64,000 bases of DNA from Adenophora triphylla var. japonica (GCA_022495995.1 JAFEMH010002448.1:1-64000), one strand, 5' to 3'; counted from the stretch's first letter, positions 35,211 to 46,880 are shown. Translations and numbers: made by a program. Notes: a model not told the origin generated them from the sequence alone.

Positions 35211-36082
35211 TACATCAAGTTCAATTGCCGTTTCTAACACTTGGAAGTAGATTGGAAAGAAACACTAAGCATCGCCATTATGCGGGAACATAAACCCCCT
35301 GTCTCCAATCGGAGATTCGTCAGCATTCTTCAAGCCAACTCTCTGGCCCCGCCAGGCGAAGAGATTTTCGTGATAAAGGTCAACAAGCACTGTCATACTC
35401 GTCTTGAGTGTATGGACATTGTATGGGATGTCCTCCACGAGGAACTGCCCGCTGAGCCCCTTTTCTCCAGCGAAGGGCATGATGTTTTTCTAGCAGCTCC
35501 AGCAGCGCACCCGGACGCAATACGTCCCTACGTTTGGGTTGAGCCGTCAGATGGCGACGAATCAGGACTCTCCGGAGTCAAGGACGCGGCAGATCCGCGG
35601 GCAGATCTCTACATTCATATGCTCAGTTTCGAGGATGGCACTCGTTCCGATCAGGTCACCTACGACCAGGGCTCCAACACCATGGAAATTGTCAAGCTCA
35701 ACGTCCAGTACGGGCAGCTATCCGACAATTGGAAGCAACTGGTTGACACGACAAAGAATCCCTCTGATCAAGTAACTGACGACGACTTCGTCAACATCAT
35801 CTATTCCAGATACCCTGATGATACCAAGGATCCGGTCCTCATTATCAGATTCTGCAATGCCAAAGTTACCCTCGACGACTGCCTGCTCATGGTAAACGAG
35901 GCCCTGGCCAATCGAGCCCAGAGCTCATCATCACTTCCGACTACAAGCCCCAGTGGCAACCGGCCCGTGCCATCAGTCAAGCTTATACCCTCAAGCGCCG
36001 CCAAGGCCAAAGGCAACAGCGAAGGAGACAAATCTCCTCACCCTGCTACAAATTAGATCAACCTCGGGAACGCTTCCGGCAG
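35211..36082 (+). pseudogene. Element 1 post-protease region, first copy of a repeated module
   Basis: Open from 35241 to TAG 36054-36056. The first part (HKPPVSNRRFVSILQANSLA, EEIFVIKVNKHCHTRLECMD, IVWDVLHEELPAEP) is shared with element 2 (47511-47768, minus). After LYIHMLSFEDGTRSD comes sequence absent from element 2: DDDFVNIIYSRYPDD ... DDCLLMVNEALANR. A similar module occurs again at 53090-53240. The frame continues across the element 2 insertion into 52798. Function unknown. Confidence 0.6.
36078..36082. other. Target-site duplication GGCAG, left copy
   Basis: GGCAG precedes the element 2 LTR start (36083) and is repeated at 52793-52797 after the other LTR. A perfect 5-bp duplication proves element 2 inserted into element 1. 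Confidence 0.97.
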
Positions 36083-37825
36083 TGTGATGATGTTGCCATT
36101 CGCGGGAAAATTCGATTTTTGCGTTTCTTTGAAAAACCAAATAAAACCGGAAAACGGAGTCGCCACGCCATTTTAATTTTGAGGGCCAAAACTTTGAAAA
36201 AAAGCCCGAGATCAGAGATTTAGATTCGGAGGTCATGTTACGCGTCGGGAAGGACGTTAGTGTGCACTCCGCGCCTCGTAAAAGCGAGTCTTCCAAGCTG
36301 AAAATCATTTGTGTGTGTGTGTGTGTGTGTTTTGGCCAAAATAAGTTGAAACCCAGAAAAGTAAAAATTGGGATATCTTTTTAAGACTTTAAACTGATCC
36401 CATGATTTTTTGGAAGATTTTTGGGTTGAGATTTGGTACTCAAAAGACCTTTTGAAGTTGAGAGCCATTTCTGCCAGAATGAAAAAGGCAGTGGACCTTT
36501 GATTTTGAAATGGATTCAAGGGTATTAAAACTTCATAATCTGGATAAACTCAGAGAATGAAAGTTGTTCTAGACACCTTAAATAAAGTTTATGCGAAGGA
36601 ATTTTCCATTTTGGAGAAGATTTGAGGGGTCAAAACCTTCTGGAAACCTCAGATATGAGATCTGGATTCCCAGAAGCTGATGAACTAGCCTCTGAAAGAA
36701 AATTTGAAAAGAGGAGTTTTACTCACCCAAAAAATAAGGTAAAAATATGTCTGGAAATCTCTGGATGTTGGCTACAAAAAGTATTTTGTAGTCAACACCA
36801 AATTCCAAGTTCATCTGTGTCCAAAAATTAAGACCATGGACTGAGGTCTGAGAAAATTACTACTGGACAGCAACTTCTCAAGAAAGAAAATATGATTTTA
36901 AGGGGGGTTTTTCATCCATGCTTGTCCCCATTTCCCTAGGTTTTGGTTAGTGATCACTAGACATTTTAGTGGTGAATCAACTATACCAAACCATCCTTGG
37001 GGTACATTAGGACTAAGCATCTCATTTGCTTGGGAAGGGGAATTTTATCCTTTGAAATCAAGATTTTATGCTTGAAAATGGTTTTTAGGGTTTTGAAAAT
37101 GAGTTTTCTTTGCAAGAAAGTAAGAAAGCTTAAAAATAATGTTGATCTTTGTAGAAGATCATCCATGGAGATGGTCTTCCATGGTGATCTTCTTAGATCT
37201 AGAGCAAGAAGATGAAAGAACTACATTTTGTAGTTTGAAGATGCATGCATGGTTGAGATTTAGGGTTAGGAAGAGGAGAGTTTACCAATCTTCCTTGTGT
37301 TCTTGAGTGTTTGGCTTGAGTGTATGAGTGTTTAGGGCTTTAATATGAGAGTGAGTGGATGAGTGTGAGTTGGGAAAGATTGGAGAGAAAATGGTGACAA
37401 TTCAAGTGAATTCTCACTGTTTTCTCTCTATATTTTGCCAGAGGTTCGGTGCAAAATGTGTTCTTCCTCCTTTTTTTTGTGACTGGAGGGCTCAATTTAT
37501 AGCCCTCCTGAAAATGCAAAGGTATCCGCGCGGATAGGTCCAAACGTGCCTTGTTCATTAAATGCGGCTTGACTTTGGACAAGAAGAATATTTCTTTTTG
37601 AAATTCAAATTAGCACAGCTTTTTTGTTTCCAGCATTTCTATTTATGGTTTTCTTCTTTTGTTTTTCTTTTTAAGATTCTTTTTAAGGTTTAACCTTAAA
37701 TAACAATGCCCATTTTACCCTCACTTTGTTAGGAAAGTTAGGATTGTTAGGAATTGTTAGAAATGTTATAACTTTCGTTAATTTTCTAACGAAAATTCTA
37801 ACAAGCTCAAATTGGAGCACTTACA
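36083..37825 (-). mobile_element. 3' LTR of element 2
   Basis: On the minus strand it starts TGTAAGTGCTCCAATTTG (37825) and ends GCAACATCATCACA (36083). TATA: GGCTATAAATTG near 37494-37505, with palindrome TATCCGCGCGGATA at 37523-37536 upstream of it. An (AC)n run lies at about 36309-36330, and TGGCGACTCC at 36165-36156. It differs from the other LTR by small indels and scattered bases. Confidence 0.93.
37494..37536 (-). promoter_or_regulatory. Element 2 LTR promoter: palindrome plus TATA
   Basis: In LTR orientation: TATCCGCGCGGATA (37536 to 37523), then about 20 bp, then TATAAAT. The same arrangement is at 52456-52498 in the other LTR. Confidence 0.6.
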
Positions 37826-38177
37826 GTAGCCCCTCGGCGACGGCGCTTTCGAAGGAAGCGGGGTCGTCGATAAGAGTAAGGCTCCATATTTGGCGGGATG
37901 ATCGAGTGATCGGGTGGCTGAACCTAGCAATAGGCTACCTACGTATCCCGAATGGGAATCAAGCCAGTCGTAGTTCGGGTCTTTGACCCTGGAGATGATG
38001 GCGTTTTAGGTGCCTCGAACCTGATGAGCGAGTTCTACAGTTGTTTGCTGGAGAGAAACTCTGCTGGGGATAAGAGATGACCATTTTCGGTCTGATGGCT
38101 ATCCGCTCTGCTGGGGATATGAATGACCATTTTCGGTCTTTGCTGGGGATGATTGCGATTTATCGCTTTCTAGTGAT
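37826..38177 (-). other. Element 2 polypurine tract and end of 3' UTR
   Basis: CGAGGGGCTAC on the minus strand abuts the LTR. The remainder is non-coding, with one isolated copy of the TTTTAGGTGCCTCGAACC unit near 37998 and a repeated CTCTGCTGGGGAT phrase (near 38060-38140). Confidence 0.6.
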
Positions 38178-38425
38178 AGCGTCTTAGGTGCCTCGAACCT
38201 TGAAGATGGCGTTTTAGGTGCCTCGAACCTTGGAGATGGCGTTTTAGGTGCCTCGAACCTTGGAGATGGCGTTTTAGGTGCCTCGAACCTTGATGATGAT
38301 GGCTTTTTAGGTGCCTCGAACCTTGGAGATGGCGTTTTAGGTGCCTCGAACCTTGATGATGATGATGGCTTTTTAGGTGCCTCGAACCTTGATGATGATG
38401 GCTTTTTAGGCGCCTCGGACCTTAA
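38178..38425 (-). repeat. Tandem array, 30-bp unit
   Basis: Units of TTTTAGGTGCCTCGAACCTT plus GGAGATGGCG, with variants extended by GATGAT. About eight copies in the 3' UTR. Confidence 0.88.
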
Positions 38426-38654
38426 TTTGAAATGGCCTTTCGGTGGACTTCGTCTGCTGCCGAAGGAGAGGGTGACCGTTTTGGTCGAGGGGCTGGACCT
38501 AATGATAGGCTACCTACGTATCCCTAGTGGGAATCAATCCCTTTCGTAGTTCGAGTACTACTCGAGATTCCGTTGGCTTTTGGGATTCCGTTAACTTTCT
38601 TTGGGGATTTCGTTAGCCTTTCTGAGGAAAATCGACGTATTTGTCTGGGAATTG

Positions 38655-40325
38655 GTCTTACGTTTGACTGCCGTTGGATGATTTTGATGAAAGATACGGG
38701 ATCTCGTTATCTTTCTCGGGGCACTCGGTCTTACGTTTGACTGTCGGGGATAATTTTGATGAAAGATACGGGATCTCGTTATCTTTCTCAGGGCACTCGG
38801 TCTTACGTTTGACTGCCGGGGGAAATTTTGATGAAAGATACGGGATCTCGTTATCTTTCTCGGCACCTCGGTCTTACGTTTGACTAGGGATAATTTTGAT
38901 GAAAGATACGGGATCTCGTTATCTTTCTCGGGGCACTCGGTCTTACGCTTTGATCACGGGGAAGATTTTGATGAAAGATACGGGATCTCGTTATCTTTCT
39001 CGGGGCACTCGGTCTTACGTTTGACTGCCGGGGAAGATTTTGATGAAAGATACGGGATTTCGTTATCTTTCTCAGGGCACTCGGTCTTACGTTTGACTGC
39101 CGGGAAAGATTTTGATGAAAGATACGGGATTTCGTTATCTTTCTCATGGCACTCGGTCTTACGTTTGACTGCCGGGAAGATTTTGATGAAAGATACGGGA
39201 TCTCGTTATCTTTCTCGGGGCACTCGGTCTTACGTTTCTTACCACGGGGATAATTTTGATGAAAGATACGGGATCTCGTTATCTTTCTCGGGGCACTCGG
39301 TCTTACGTTTGACCGGAAGATTTTGATGAAAGATACGGGATCTCGTTATCTTTCTCGGGGCACTCCTGGTCTTACGTTTGGACTGGCTAGGGAAGATTTT
39401 GATGAAAGATACGGGATCCGTTATCTTTCTCGGGTCACTCGGTCTTACGTTTGCTCGGCCGGGGTAATTTTGATGAAAGATACGGGATCTCGTTATCTTT
39501 CTCGGGCACTCGGTCTTACGTTTGACTGCCGGGCAAGCTTTGAAGAAAGATACGGGATCTCGTTATCTTTCTTGGGGCACTCGGTCTTACGTTTGACGGC
39601 CGGGAAGGGATTGATGAAAGATACGGGATCTCGTTATCTTTCTCGGGGCACTCGGTCTTACGTTTGGCTAGGGAAGATTTTGATGAAAGATACGGGATTT
39701 CGTTATCTTTCTCGTGGCACTCGGTCTTACGTTTGACTTGCCGGGAAGATTTTGATGAAAGATACGGGATCTCGTTATCTTTCTCGGGGCACTCGGTCTT
39801 ACGTTTGACTCACGGAAGATTTTGATGAAAGATACGGGATCCGTTATCTTTCTCGGGACACTCGGTCTTACGTTTTACTGACGGGGGTAATTTTGATGAA
39901 AGATACGGGATCTCGTTATCTTTCTCGGGGCACTCGGTCTTACGTTTGACTGTCGGGAAGATTTTGATGAAAGATACGGGATCTCGTTATCTTTCTCGGG
40001 GCACTCGGTCTTACGTTTGACTGCCGGGGAAGATTTTGATGAAAGATACGGGATTTCGTTATCTTTCTCGGGGCACTCGGTCTTACGTTTAACTGCCGTG
40101 GAAGATTTTGATGAAAGATACGGGATTTCGTTATCTTTCTCGGGGCACTCGGTCTTACGTTTAACTGCCGGGGAGAATTTTGATGAAAGATACGGGATCT
40201 CGTTATCTTTCTCGGGGCACTCGGTCTTACGTTTGACTGCCGGGGGTAATTTTGATGAAAGATACGGGATCTCGTTATCTTTCTCGGGTCACTCGGTCTT
40301 ACGTTTGACTGCCGGGGGTAATTTT
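38655..40325 (-). repeat. Tandem array, about 71-bp unit, roughly two dozen copies
   Basis: The unit contains GATGAAAGATACGGGATCTC, then GTTATCTTTCTCGGGG, CACTCGGTCTTACGTTTGAC and a short variable linker. GAAAGATA and TATCTTTC in each unit are an 8-bp inverted pair around an 11-nt loop. Such arrays in Tat/Ogre 3' UTRs are known sources of satellite DNA. Open frames across it are repeat artefacts. Confidence 0.93.
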
Positions 40326-40437
40326 CTTGACAAGGGGCTGACTTTGGTTAACTTTGGTTAACTCTGTCAAGTTGGGGACTGAATTGCAGAGTCCTGAAAT
40401 TTTAAGGGGCAAAAGGGTCATTTTGACCCTTGCAATC

Positions 40438-40612
40438 CTATCCGCGCGGATAGGGTTTGAAAACCAGGGGTATTAATTAGGGCCAACGCCCTTTCTCTTC
40501 CCCATTCAGTTTTTCTGAAATTGTCGAGAGCAGAGAGAGAAAAACTGCAAAATCCGCCATTTTTGGCCATTTAAGCTTCAAAATTCTTCCGATTTCTTCG
40601 ATTTTTTGAGCA
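40438..40612 (+). promoter_or_regulatory. Putative promoter of antisense gene 2 in element 2
   Basis: Perfect 16-bp palindrome CTATCCGCGCGGATAG at 40438-40453, the same core as in the LTR, then GGTATTAATTAGG about 17 bp downstream as a weak TATA. The start codon is at 40613. No transcript data; inferred from position and shared motif. Confidence 0.5.
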
Positions 40613-43436
40613 ATGGAACACGGGGAAGGCGCTTTTCAAGGCCAAGGACGTGGCCCGGTAGCGGAGAGGCGATTGGAGCTCGTCCGGATGAGGAGGCATT
40701 ACAATCTTTCGCAATCGGTTGCGGAGGAGCATTACCCCGATGCTTGGCAACATTGGGCTTCGGATCCGCATCTCCGAACGGTATACTTTGAAACCCTTTG
40801 ATCCCTTTGTTGATTTCTTGCTTGAAAATTTTGGGTGATTTTTGAATTTTTTTTTTTGAAAATTCGAATGATTGATGTTCTTGGCTTTGAATCTTGATTT
40901 TGATGCTTTGCATGTTGTAATGAGTATATGAGTAACCCAAAATGTGTATTTTGCTTGGGAAAAAGAATTGGCATTTTTGCCACATTTTTTTTTTCAATTC
41001 GAAAATTACATGTGAAAATTCGAAGAATTGTGATTTCTTTTTTTTTTTTGAATATTGCATGTTGATGATGATGATGATTTTTTTGAATTTTGCATGCATT
41101 TTGTTTGGAAAGAATGGGCATTTTGCCAATATGGGATGTATGTATGTTTAGGACATATATTTTTTTGAAAAGTGGGACGGATTTTTCCTCCCGTTGCATG
41201 TAAGATGGATGATATGCATGTATGCATTTTTTTTTTTTTTGTTGAAAATGGGACGGAGTTTTTACTTCCGTAGGAATGCATCCTCTTTTTTTTTGATGAA
41301 TGCATTGGGACTTGCTGAAAACTGTTTTCTTTCATGCGAGAAAAATGGGGCTATGCTCATTGTATGCTGTTATCTTCAATTTTTTTTTTTTTTTTAATGT
41401 AAATGCAAATGCAATCTTTTTGACATTTTCTCTTTTTTTTTTTACAGGGCGGAAACCGTTTTGTGACGGAGCAGCTGAACAAAATGAAGACTCGAGGATC
41501 GGTGGAGTCTGTGATTGACTTGTGGGACCGGCTTCCGGATGCGGGCCGAGGAGCTTTGCCGAGTCCGAGACAGATTGTTGTCGAGACGGGGCTCGGGAGT
41601 TCGTCGAGTGCTTGAGGGGACCGGTCAAGTTCCCTAAGAGCAAGGGCTTGATGTTTGCTCGGGCGCAAAGACTGTGGGACGCGACCCACACCTTCCACTT
41701 CTTCCGGGGCGAGGCTACGGTTACGCCCTCCGATTACGCCGCGATCACGGGCCTATCCTTTAATGGACGCAGCATTGAGTGGCGGGATGGCTACGGACGA
41801 TGCGGATCTACTGTGCTCTTCTCGGGATTTTCCCCTATTCCCAAAAAGGGGATGGGGATGGAGTATGCCGTGGTCTACGGCAAGATTGTGGAGACCATAG
41901 CGAGCTATGAGGTGGGGAGGAGAGGATAGGCGCCGATCGATTGCCGGGGCCTTCTTGTGGTTTGCTTTCTCGAGCACGCTCTTTGGACATCTTTGAGGGG
42001 CGGACGGTCTTTGCCTTCTTGAGGTCCTTGGAGGACATGGAGACGGCCGGAGATGTCTCCTGGGGAGAGGCCTGGGCCGGGCGAGCTTTATTTTGCTCTT
42101 GATAGGTGCAGTAGGAAGGAAGGCTCAGTGAGCTCTTTGTATTGCTTTGAGTTTGCCACTAGAGGTATAAGCTCTCTTTTGCTTTCCCTCTTTTTTTTTG
42201 AGCACGCACTTTTCTTTTGCACTGGATTGATTGGATTTTTACCTTTCGCAGGTATGGGCGTTGGAGTTTTTTCACGTCACGGTGTGGCGACAGCCGGCGG
42301 AGTACGTTGGGGCGTATCCGGCCATGCAGTCTTGGTCCAAGCATGCCCGAGAGAAGATAAGCTCCAGGGGGCGTACGACTCTCAGGGACGCGGATTGCCT
42401 TCCTTTGACGGAGGCCGAGACGGATGAGGGGATGATATTCTACCCACAGGATCGCTTTGAGGTAGCGCAGTGAAGGGCGCCGAGATCCGGACGGGCGGCG
42501 GAGGATTTTGAGGGGTCGACTGCGATGCCTATTATCTCGGGAGAGAGGGTGACGCGCCGGCATGGCGTGAACTCGCCTTTGAGGACACCGGTGGAGCCTC
42601 CCGCCGATATGATGCACCCGAGCGATCGGTCCGTGACTGGGATGATTACAGGCGAGGCCGGCATTTCTCGGATTTCGTGGCGATTGAGCCATATGCGACA
42701 TTTGTCTTGGAGGAGGCCGAGGATGCCTCGGGTTTTGGATAGGGAGGGGCTTGGGATCCCGCGGTACCCTCGGACGGATTTTTCCTATATCCAGGATGGG
42801 GTCCGATTGAGGGTGCAGATCCCTCAGCCCGAGCGACTTCCACGAGCTTTCCGGCCTCGTCCGGGTATGAAGGTATGGCTTCTCTTTCTTCTTTTTTTTT
42901 GTTTCATCATCTTTAGCATCACCTCTTTTTTTTTGACGCTTTTGCTTTTGTGCAGTTTTCGGAGGTGGTCGTCGAGAAGCTGACGAAGCAAGTGATCGGG
43001 GCCAAGAGATTCATCAGGAGGATGGTCGCTTGCGGGGCTCCTCAGGCTAGAGCGAGGCGACCACGGCCGGCGCCTGTCAGACGGGAGGCTTCCCCTATTC
43101 GCTCAGAGACTTCTTCAGACTCTCCTTTGTCTCCTCTCCTTGATCCCCGCGCGGTGCACGCCGGATCACGTCATTCTCGGGGATCCACACGGGCGGGGAC
43201 ACGTTTGGCAACATGGCGGGTCGTCTTCGTACGTCAGAGTCCGACGCCTTCACCTTCGGATACGATTTTTCGCGAGATCTCGGCTTGCCCTATCGAGCGT
43301 ACCGGTTGGTCCTGATGAGCCTCTTTCCGGAGACGAGGACGATTCTGAGCCCGAGATTTTCAGGGCTCCTGAGGAGGCGGGCCCGAGTCGCAAGAGGGGC
43401 CGGGGGGAGACATCGGGCGCTGGAGACTCCGATTGA
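40613..43436 (+). pseudogene. Antisense gene 2 of element 2: spliced, plant-mobile-domain-like
   Basis: Predicted exons 40613-40780, 41448-42163, 42252-42872 and 42956-43436, with GT donors and AG acceptors preceded by T-rich tracts. Exon 1: MEHGEGAFQGQGRGPVAERR ... HYPDAWQHWASDPHLR. Exon 2 has the plant mobile domain (PMD) signature RLWDATHTFHFFRGEATVTP then SDYAAITGL. The C-terminus is acidic with a basic patch (SRKRGRGE). Frame breaks near 41580 and elsewhere disable it. The homologue in element 1 (62211-64000) shares the second and third intron positions. PMD proteins occur in plants as MAIN/MAIL1 and in transposons; the role here is unknown. Confidence 0.7.
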
Positions 43437-43793
43437 TTTTTTTTTTTGAGATTTGAGATTGAGATTTAGATTTGTACAGCTTATGCACATTTTTTTCTCT
43501 TTTTTTTTTTTTGGATGTAATAATTTAGGATTTCATTTATGTTTGCTTGTTTTTTTTTTATGCACACTCTTTTTTTTTTGGAATGTAATAATTTAGGATT
43601 TTATTTTATGAATGCAATGCAATATGAATGCAGTGTTGCATGAGCCTTGGTTTTTTTTTTTTGCAAGGGTGTTTGGTATATGAACTGGTTTGGGGAGTTT
43701 TTTTTTTGCACAGGTTTCGAGCAACCGGGACGGAATATTCCTCTTTTGGTGTAGCAGCTTGGACTGTTGCAAAGATTTTTTTTTGGCAAACTC
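43437..43793 (+). other. Intergenic DNA between the two antisense genes
   Basis: T-rich, with a duplicated GGAATGTAATAATTTAGGAT-type phrase (about 43516 and 43580). It probably holds the 3' UTR of gene 2. Confidence 0.5.
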
Positions 43794-43930
43794 ATCCGCG
43801 CGGATAGGGGCAGTTTCTGACATTGTCCTTTAATTTTGGTTCAGACCTGGTCTTGCTTTATTTCAAATTCAAATATCTTCTTCAACCTCCAGTCCAAACA
43901 GCCATTTTCGGGGAGAAAGAGAGAAAAACC
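43794..43930 (+). promoter_or_regulatory. Putative promoter of antisense gene 1 in element 2
   Basis: ATCCGCGCGGAT palindrome at 43794-43805, then a weak TATA-like CTTTAATTTTGG about 25 bp downstream. The palindrome lies 125 bp before ATG 43931; in element 1 the equivalent distance is 126 bp. Confidence 0.5.
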
Positions 43931-45364
43931 ATGGAAATGGCCAAAAATTCTCCAAAATTGTCCAAAGAAAGGCAAATGTTGTTCTTTGAAAAGTTCAAGG
44001 AGTGGTGTAGGGAGATCATGCACGAGAGAAGATCATTCTTTGAAGAAAGGTACAAGATACGATGCTTGTGGTCTCTCAAAGAATTGGTTCCGGATTATGA
44101 ACTTTTAAGAGCTTCTTCTTCGTTTTGGGATACTAGAAGGCATGTCTTTTGCCTTTCCTTCAACGAGATTGTTCCGACTGTCGAAGAATTTCGGGCCTTA
44201 CTTGGAGGTCCGGAGGTGGAAGAGATAGCGGTCCCTTTGCCCGGAGGGGCTTCTTTTGCTGACAGATTGTGCGTCCTCCTTCATCTTTCCCCGGAGGAAG
44301 CGCAAGGTATGATCCGCGGTCCCGATCATCTCGATATTTCCGGTCTTCCCGACAGATTTAGGGGCCTAGGCTTGGTGGATGATGCCTATTGGGATGCCTT
44401 TGCACTTTGTATGTTTGGCACCCTGTTCATGGTCTATTCCTTTGGGATTTGCCATCGGTCTCTGCTGGATGTTGTCGTTCACTGTCGCCTGGGCAGAGAT
44501 GTCGTTCCTTTGATTCTTGGGGAGACTTTTCATGCTCTCGACAGATTAGCTACCGGACGGCGGTATATGCACGGGGGCAGCCCGTTCCTCTTGACCACTG
44601 GGCGATGGAGCGTTTGGGGGTTCTTCGGGAAACCTACGATATGATCGAGCCTTGGACTTTTGCCAGAGAGGTGTTGATGTAGATTTTGATGATCGGGGCT
44701 CGTGGGAGCGTTGGATGGCGGGTCGCCCAGGGCGAAGATATCGATGGTTGGTGCCTCATTGGCGGGTGGAGACTCGCAGAGTGCTTCAGACGGGTCCCAT
44801 GTGGTTATGCTTCCGGGCTTTCTCGATCCAGTTTCTACATTCGGCTCGGTCCTTAGGCGGTTTGGCTTGGAGCGAGTTCCTTTGGAGGGCTTTGATGATG
44901 TAGCCACCGGGGTGGTGGCTCCTGTTTCCATGGATGATCCCTCGGTGTTTCCATTTCTTTCCCGAGCATGGAGGTATGATGCCTTTCCTCCTCGGGTCAT
45001 TCTCAGCGTCCGAGACCGGTGTTCTTGACCACTTGGTACTGGATTGGTACGAGGGGCATGCAGGAGAGACTCGATGGCTATTTTGAGGCGGCGTGAGGCC
45101 ATTATGGGTGCGGAGGACTGACGATTTACGAGAGGAGGAGGGCCGAGGCGGGCCAGCCCTCATGACCGGAGCGGGGACGGCGCGGCCGACTATGAGGCTT
45201 ACGTCAAGAGACGTGAGAGGAGGGCTCCTATGCTACCGGCTAGGCTACGGGAGATGAGGGATGACGCTAGGGCTACTAAGGCCCCGACGAGGGCTGGTTT
45301 GATAGACCCTGTTCCTATACCGAGGAGCTTGGTAGGAGGAACACCGACATTTTTCTGTCCGTAA
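43931..45364 (+). pseudogene. Antisense gene 1 of element 2 (PMD/DUF7745-like), frameshifted
   Basis: Starts MEMAKNSPKLSKERQMLFFE and aligns along its length with the intact protein at 60234-61673: RYKIRCLWSLKELVPDYELL, SFWDTRRHVFCLSFNEIVPT, VEEFRALLGGPEVEE, LDISGLPDRFRGLG, WDAFALCMFGTLFMVYSFGI, LGETFHALDRLATGRRYMHG. Around 44590-44700 the frame shifts at least twice; later parts (FGLERVPLEGFDDVAT, AADYEAYVKRRER) are recognisable in other frames. The end is TAA 45362-45364. The core resembles the RFWD...FNEIxPTxEExxALLG pattern of plant PMD/DUF7745 proteins; that name is from memory and not searched. Confidence 0.75.
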
Positions 45365-45718
45365 AAAAGAAGACTCGGAGGGGGAAGAAAAGGGAGAGGC
45401 CGATGCAGTGGCTTGGAGTGACTCGAGGTTTCCGAGTATCCCTTTCTTGCCATGACAGACACATTAGTTTGATTATGTATCTTAGTTTTCTTTTAGCAGT
45501 TGCCGGTTGTAGGAATGAATCGGGCTTAGACTCATCAAAGAGCTTTTAACTTGTAATGAATATTTGAATTGCTTTAGAGTTTTTCGAGACGCTTTCATGG
45601 TGCGATCAATTGTATTGATGCCAAAGTATGGCTTTTATTTGTGCTTTAGACCGAACCGTTTCCGCCGCCTACGTTCCCCTCATTTTGAGGAGCTCGGGTC
45701 TTCGTAGTTCAACCGGTG

Positions 45719-45752
<34 letters not shown>

Positions 45753-46040
45753 GTGCAACCTTTGTTTTTTACCTAGGCCGCCCTTCTCGGGTTTCTAACC
45801 TAGTTGGGTATTACTCTTTTAGCACTCTTTTTTTTTTGTTTTTTTTTTTGTTTTTTCTTTTGTTTTTTTTGTTTTTTTTTTTGTTGTTTTTTTGGTCTTT
45901 TTTTTTTTTTGGTGCAACCCTGTTTTTACCTAGGCCGCCCTTTTCGGGTTTCTAACCTAGTTGTGTATTACTCTTTTTAGCACTCTTTTTTTTTTTGTTT
46001 TTTGTTTTTTTTTTTTTTTTGTTTTTTTTTGGTCTTTTTT
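45365..46040. other. Convergent 3' ends: poly-T tracts and a duplicated conserved block
   Basis: Between gene 1 and integrase. Long T runs (45722-45751, 45829-45912, 45986-46040) alternate with two copies of a block of about 75 bp (45754-45825 and about 45911-45983). On the minus strand the block starts GTGCTAAAAGAG and contains CTAGG...CCTAG arms. The same block with different stem bases occurs once in element 1 at 59777-59844. No protein is encoded. Confidence 0.7.
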
Positions 46041-46880
46041 TTATGCGTAGTATACGCGCGGCTTGTCACCATTCACTTTGGGTGTACAAAGGGATTCCCG
46101 TCGAGGTCTGCAAGTTGCATGGCTCCTCGGAGAAGATCTTACGGGACGACATATGGCCCGACCCATACGGGCTCCCATTTGCCGAGAGGGTTGATACGGC
46201 GGGGGCTTTTCTTTTAGAACGAGATCACCTTCTCGGATCTCCCGATGCTTTACTTTCTTGTCGAAGGCTCGGCCATTCTTCCTTGGTAGGCTCGGATGTG
46301 TTCCATGGCCTTCGGTCGGCGTTCATCTAGTAGGGCCAATTCATCATGGCGACTGGAGCCATTCGACCTCGTTGATCTGGCATTCCAGCAGTATACGGAG
46401 CGAGGGGATTTCCAGCTCGATTGTGAGTACGGCTTCCATTCCGTATGTGAGGGCAAAAGGTGTTTCCCCAGTTGCCGTTCGGCCCGATGTTACGTAGCCC
46501 CGAGTGCCGAGTGTAACTTCTCGGGCCAATCTACGCCTTGGACGGCCATTTTCCGGATGATATTTTCCAGAGTCTTGTTTGCTGCTTCGACGGCTCCGTT
46601 GGTTTGGGGCCTGTAGGGAGATGACTTGTGACGGGTTATTCGGAATTCCGCCAGCAGTTTTTTCACATTCCCCTTCGAAGTGGGATCCATTATCTGAGAT
46701 GACTTCGGCTGGCAACCCGTATCTGCACATGATGCTTTCTTTGATGAAGAGGGCAGCTTTCTTTGAATTGAGGATTTTGCAGGACTTTGCGGAGCATCCT
46801 TTCCGATTCCTTCGAAGAAATCGCCAATCTGCGTTTCTTTAGGCTCTTCCGCAGTTCCCAAATTCACACTCGTCAAAATC
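46041..46880 (-). pseudogene. Element 2 integrase, core and C-terminus
   Basis: Minus strand: MCRYGLPAEVISDNGSHFEG (second catalytic Asp), PYRPQTNGAVEAANKTLENI (catalytic Glu), VDWPEKLHSALG, TGETPFALTYGMEAVLTIEL and near the end GAMQLADLDGNPF, stop at 46043-46041. The first Asp and the zinc domain are missing: the linker end VNLGTAEEPKETQIGDFF is followed almost directly by integrase sequence near 46790, so RT, RNases H and the start of integrase were deleted. Several frameshifts follow. Confidence 0.85.

Noticed and set aside
38655..40325. CRISPR-like regular repeats
   Set aside because: Units are head-to-tail with short, similar linkers and no unique spacers; they lie in the 3' UTR of a plant retrotransposon. 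A tandem satellite-type array explains them.
41332..41698. Minus-strand ORFs over antisense gene 2 exon 2
   Set aside because: They are shadows of the plus-strand PMD-like exon, which shows the conserved signature and splice sites.
43140..43160. Another palindrome CCGCGCGG near 43147 as a promoter motif
   Set aside because: It lies inside the last exon of antisense gene 2, lacks the flanking ATCC/GGAT arms and has no TATA-like box after it.
45716..46330. Phe-rich membrane-like protein
   Set aside because: It is a translation of long T runs in a non-coding region; the true coding strand here is the minus-strand integrase tail.
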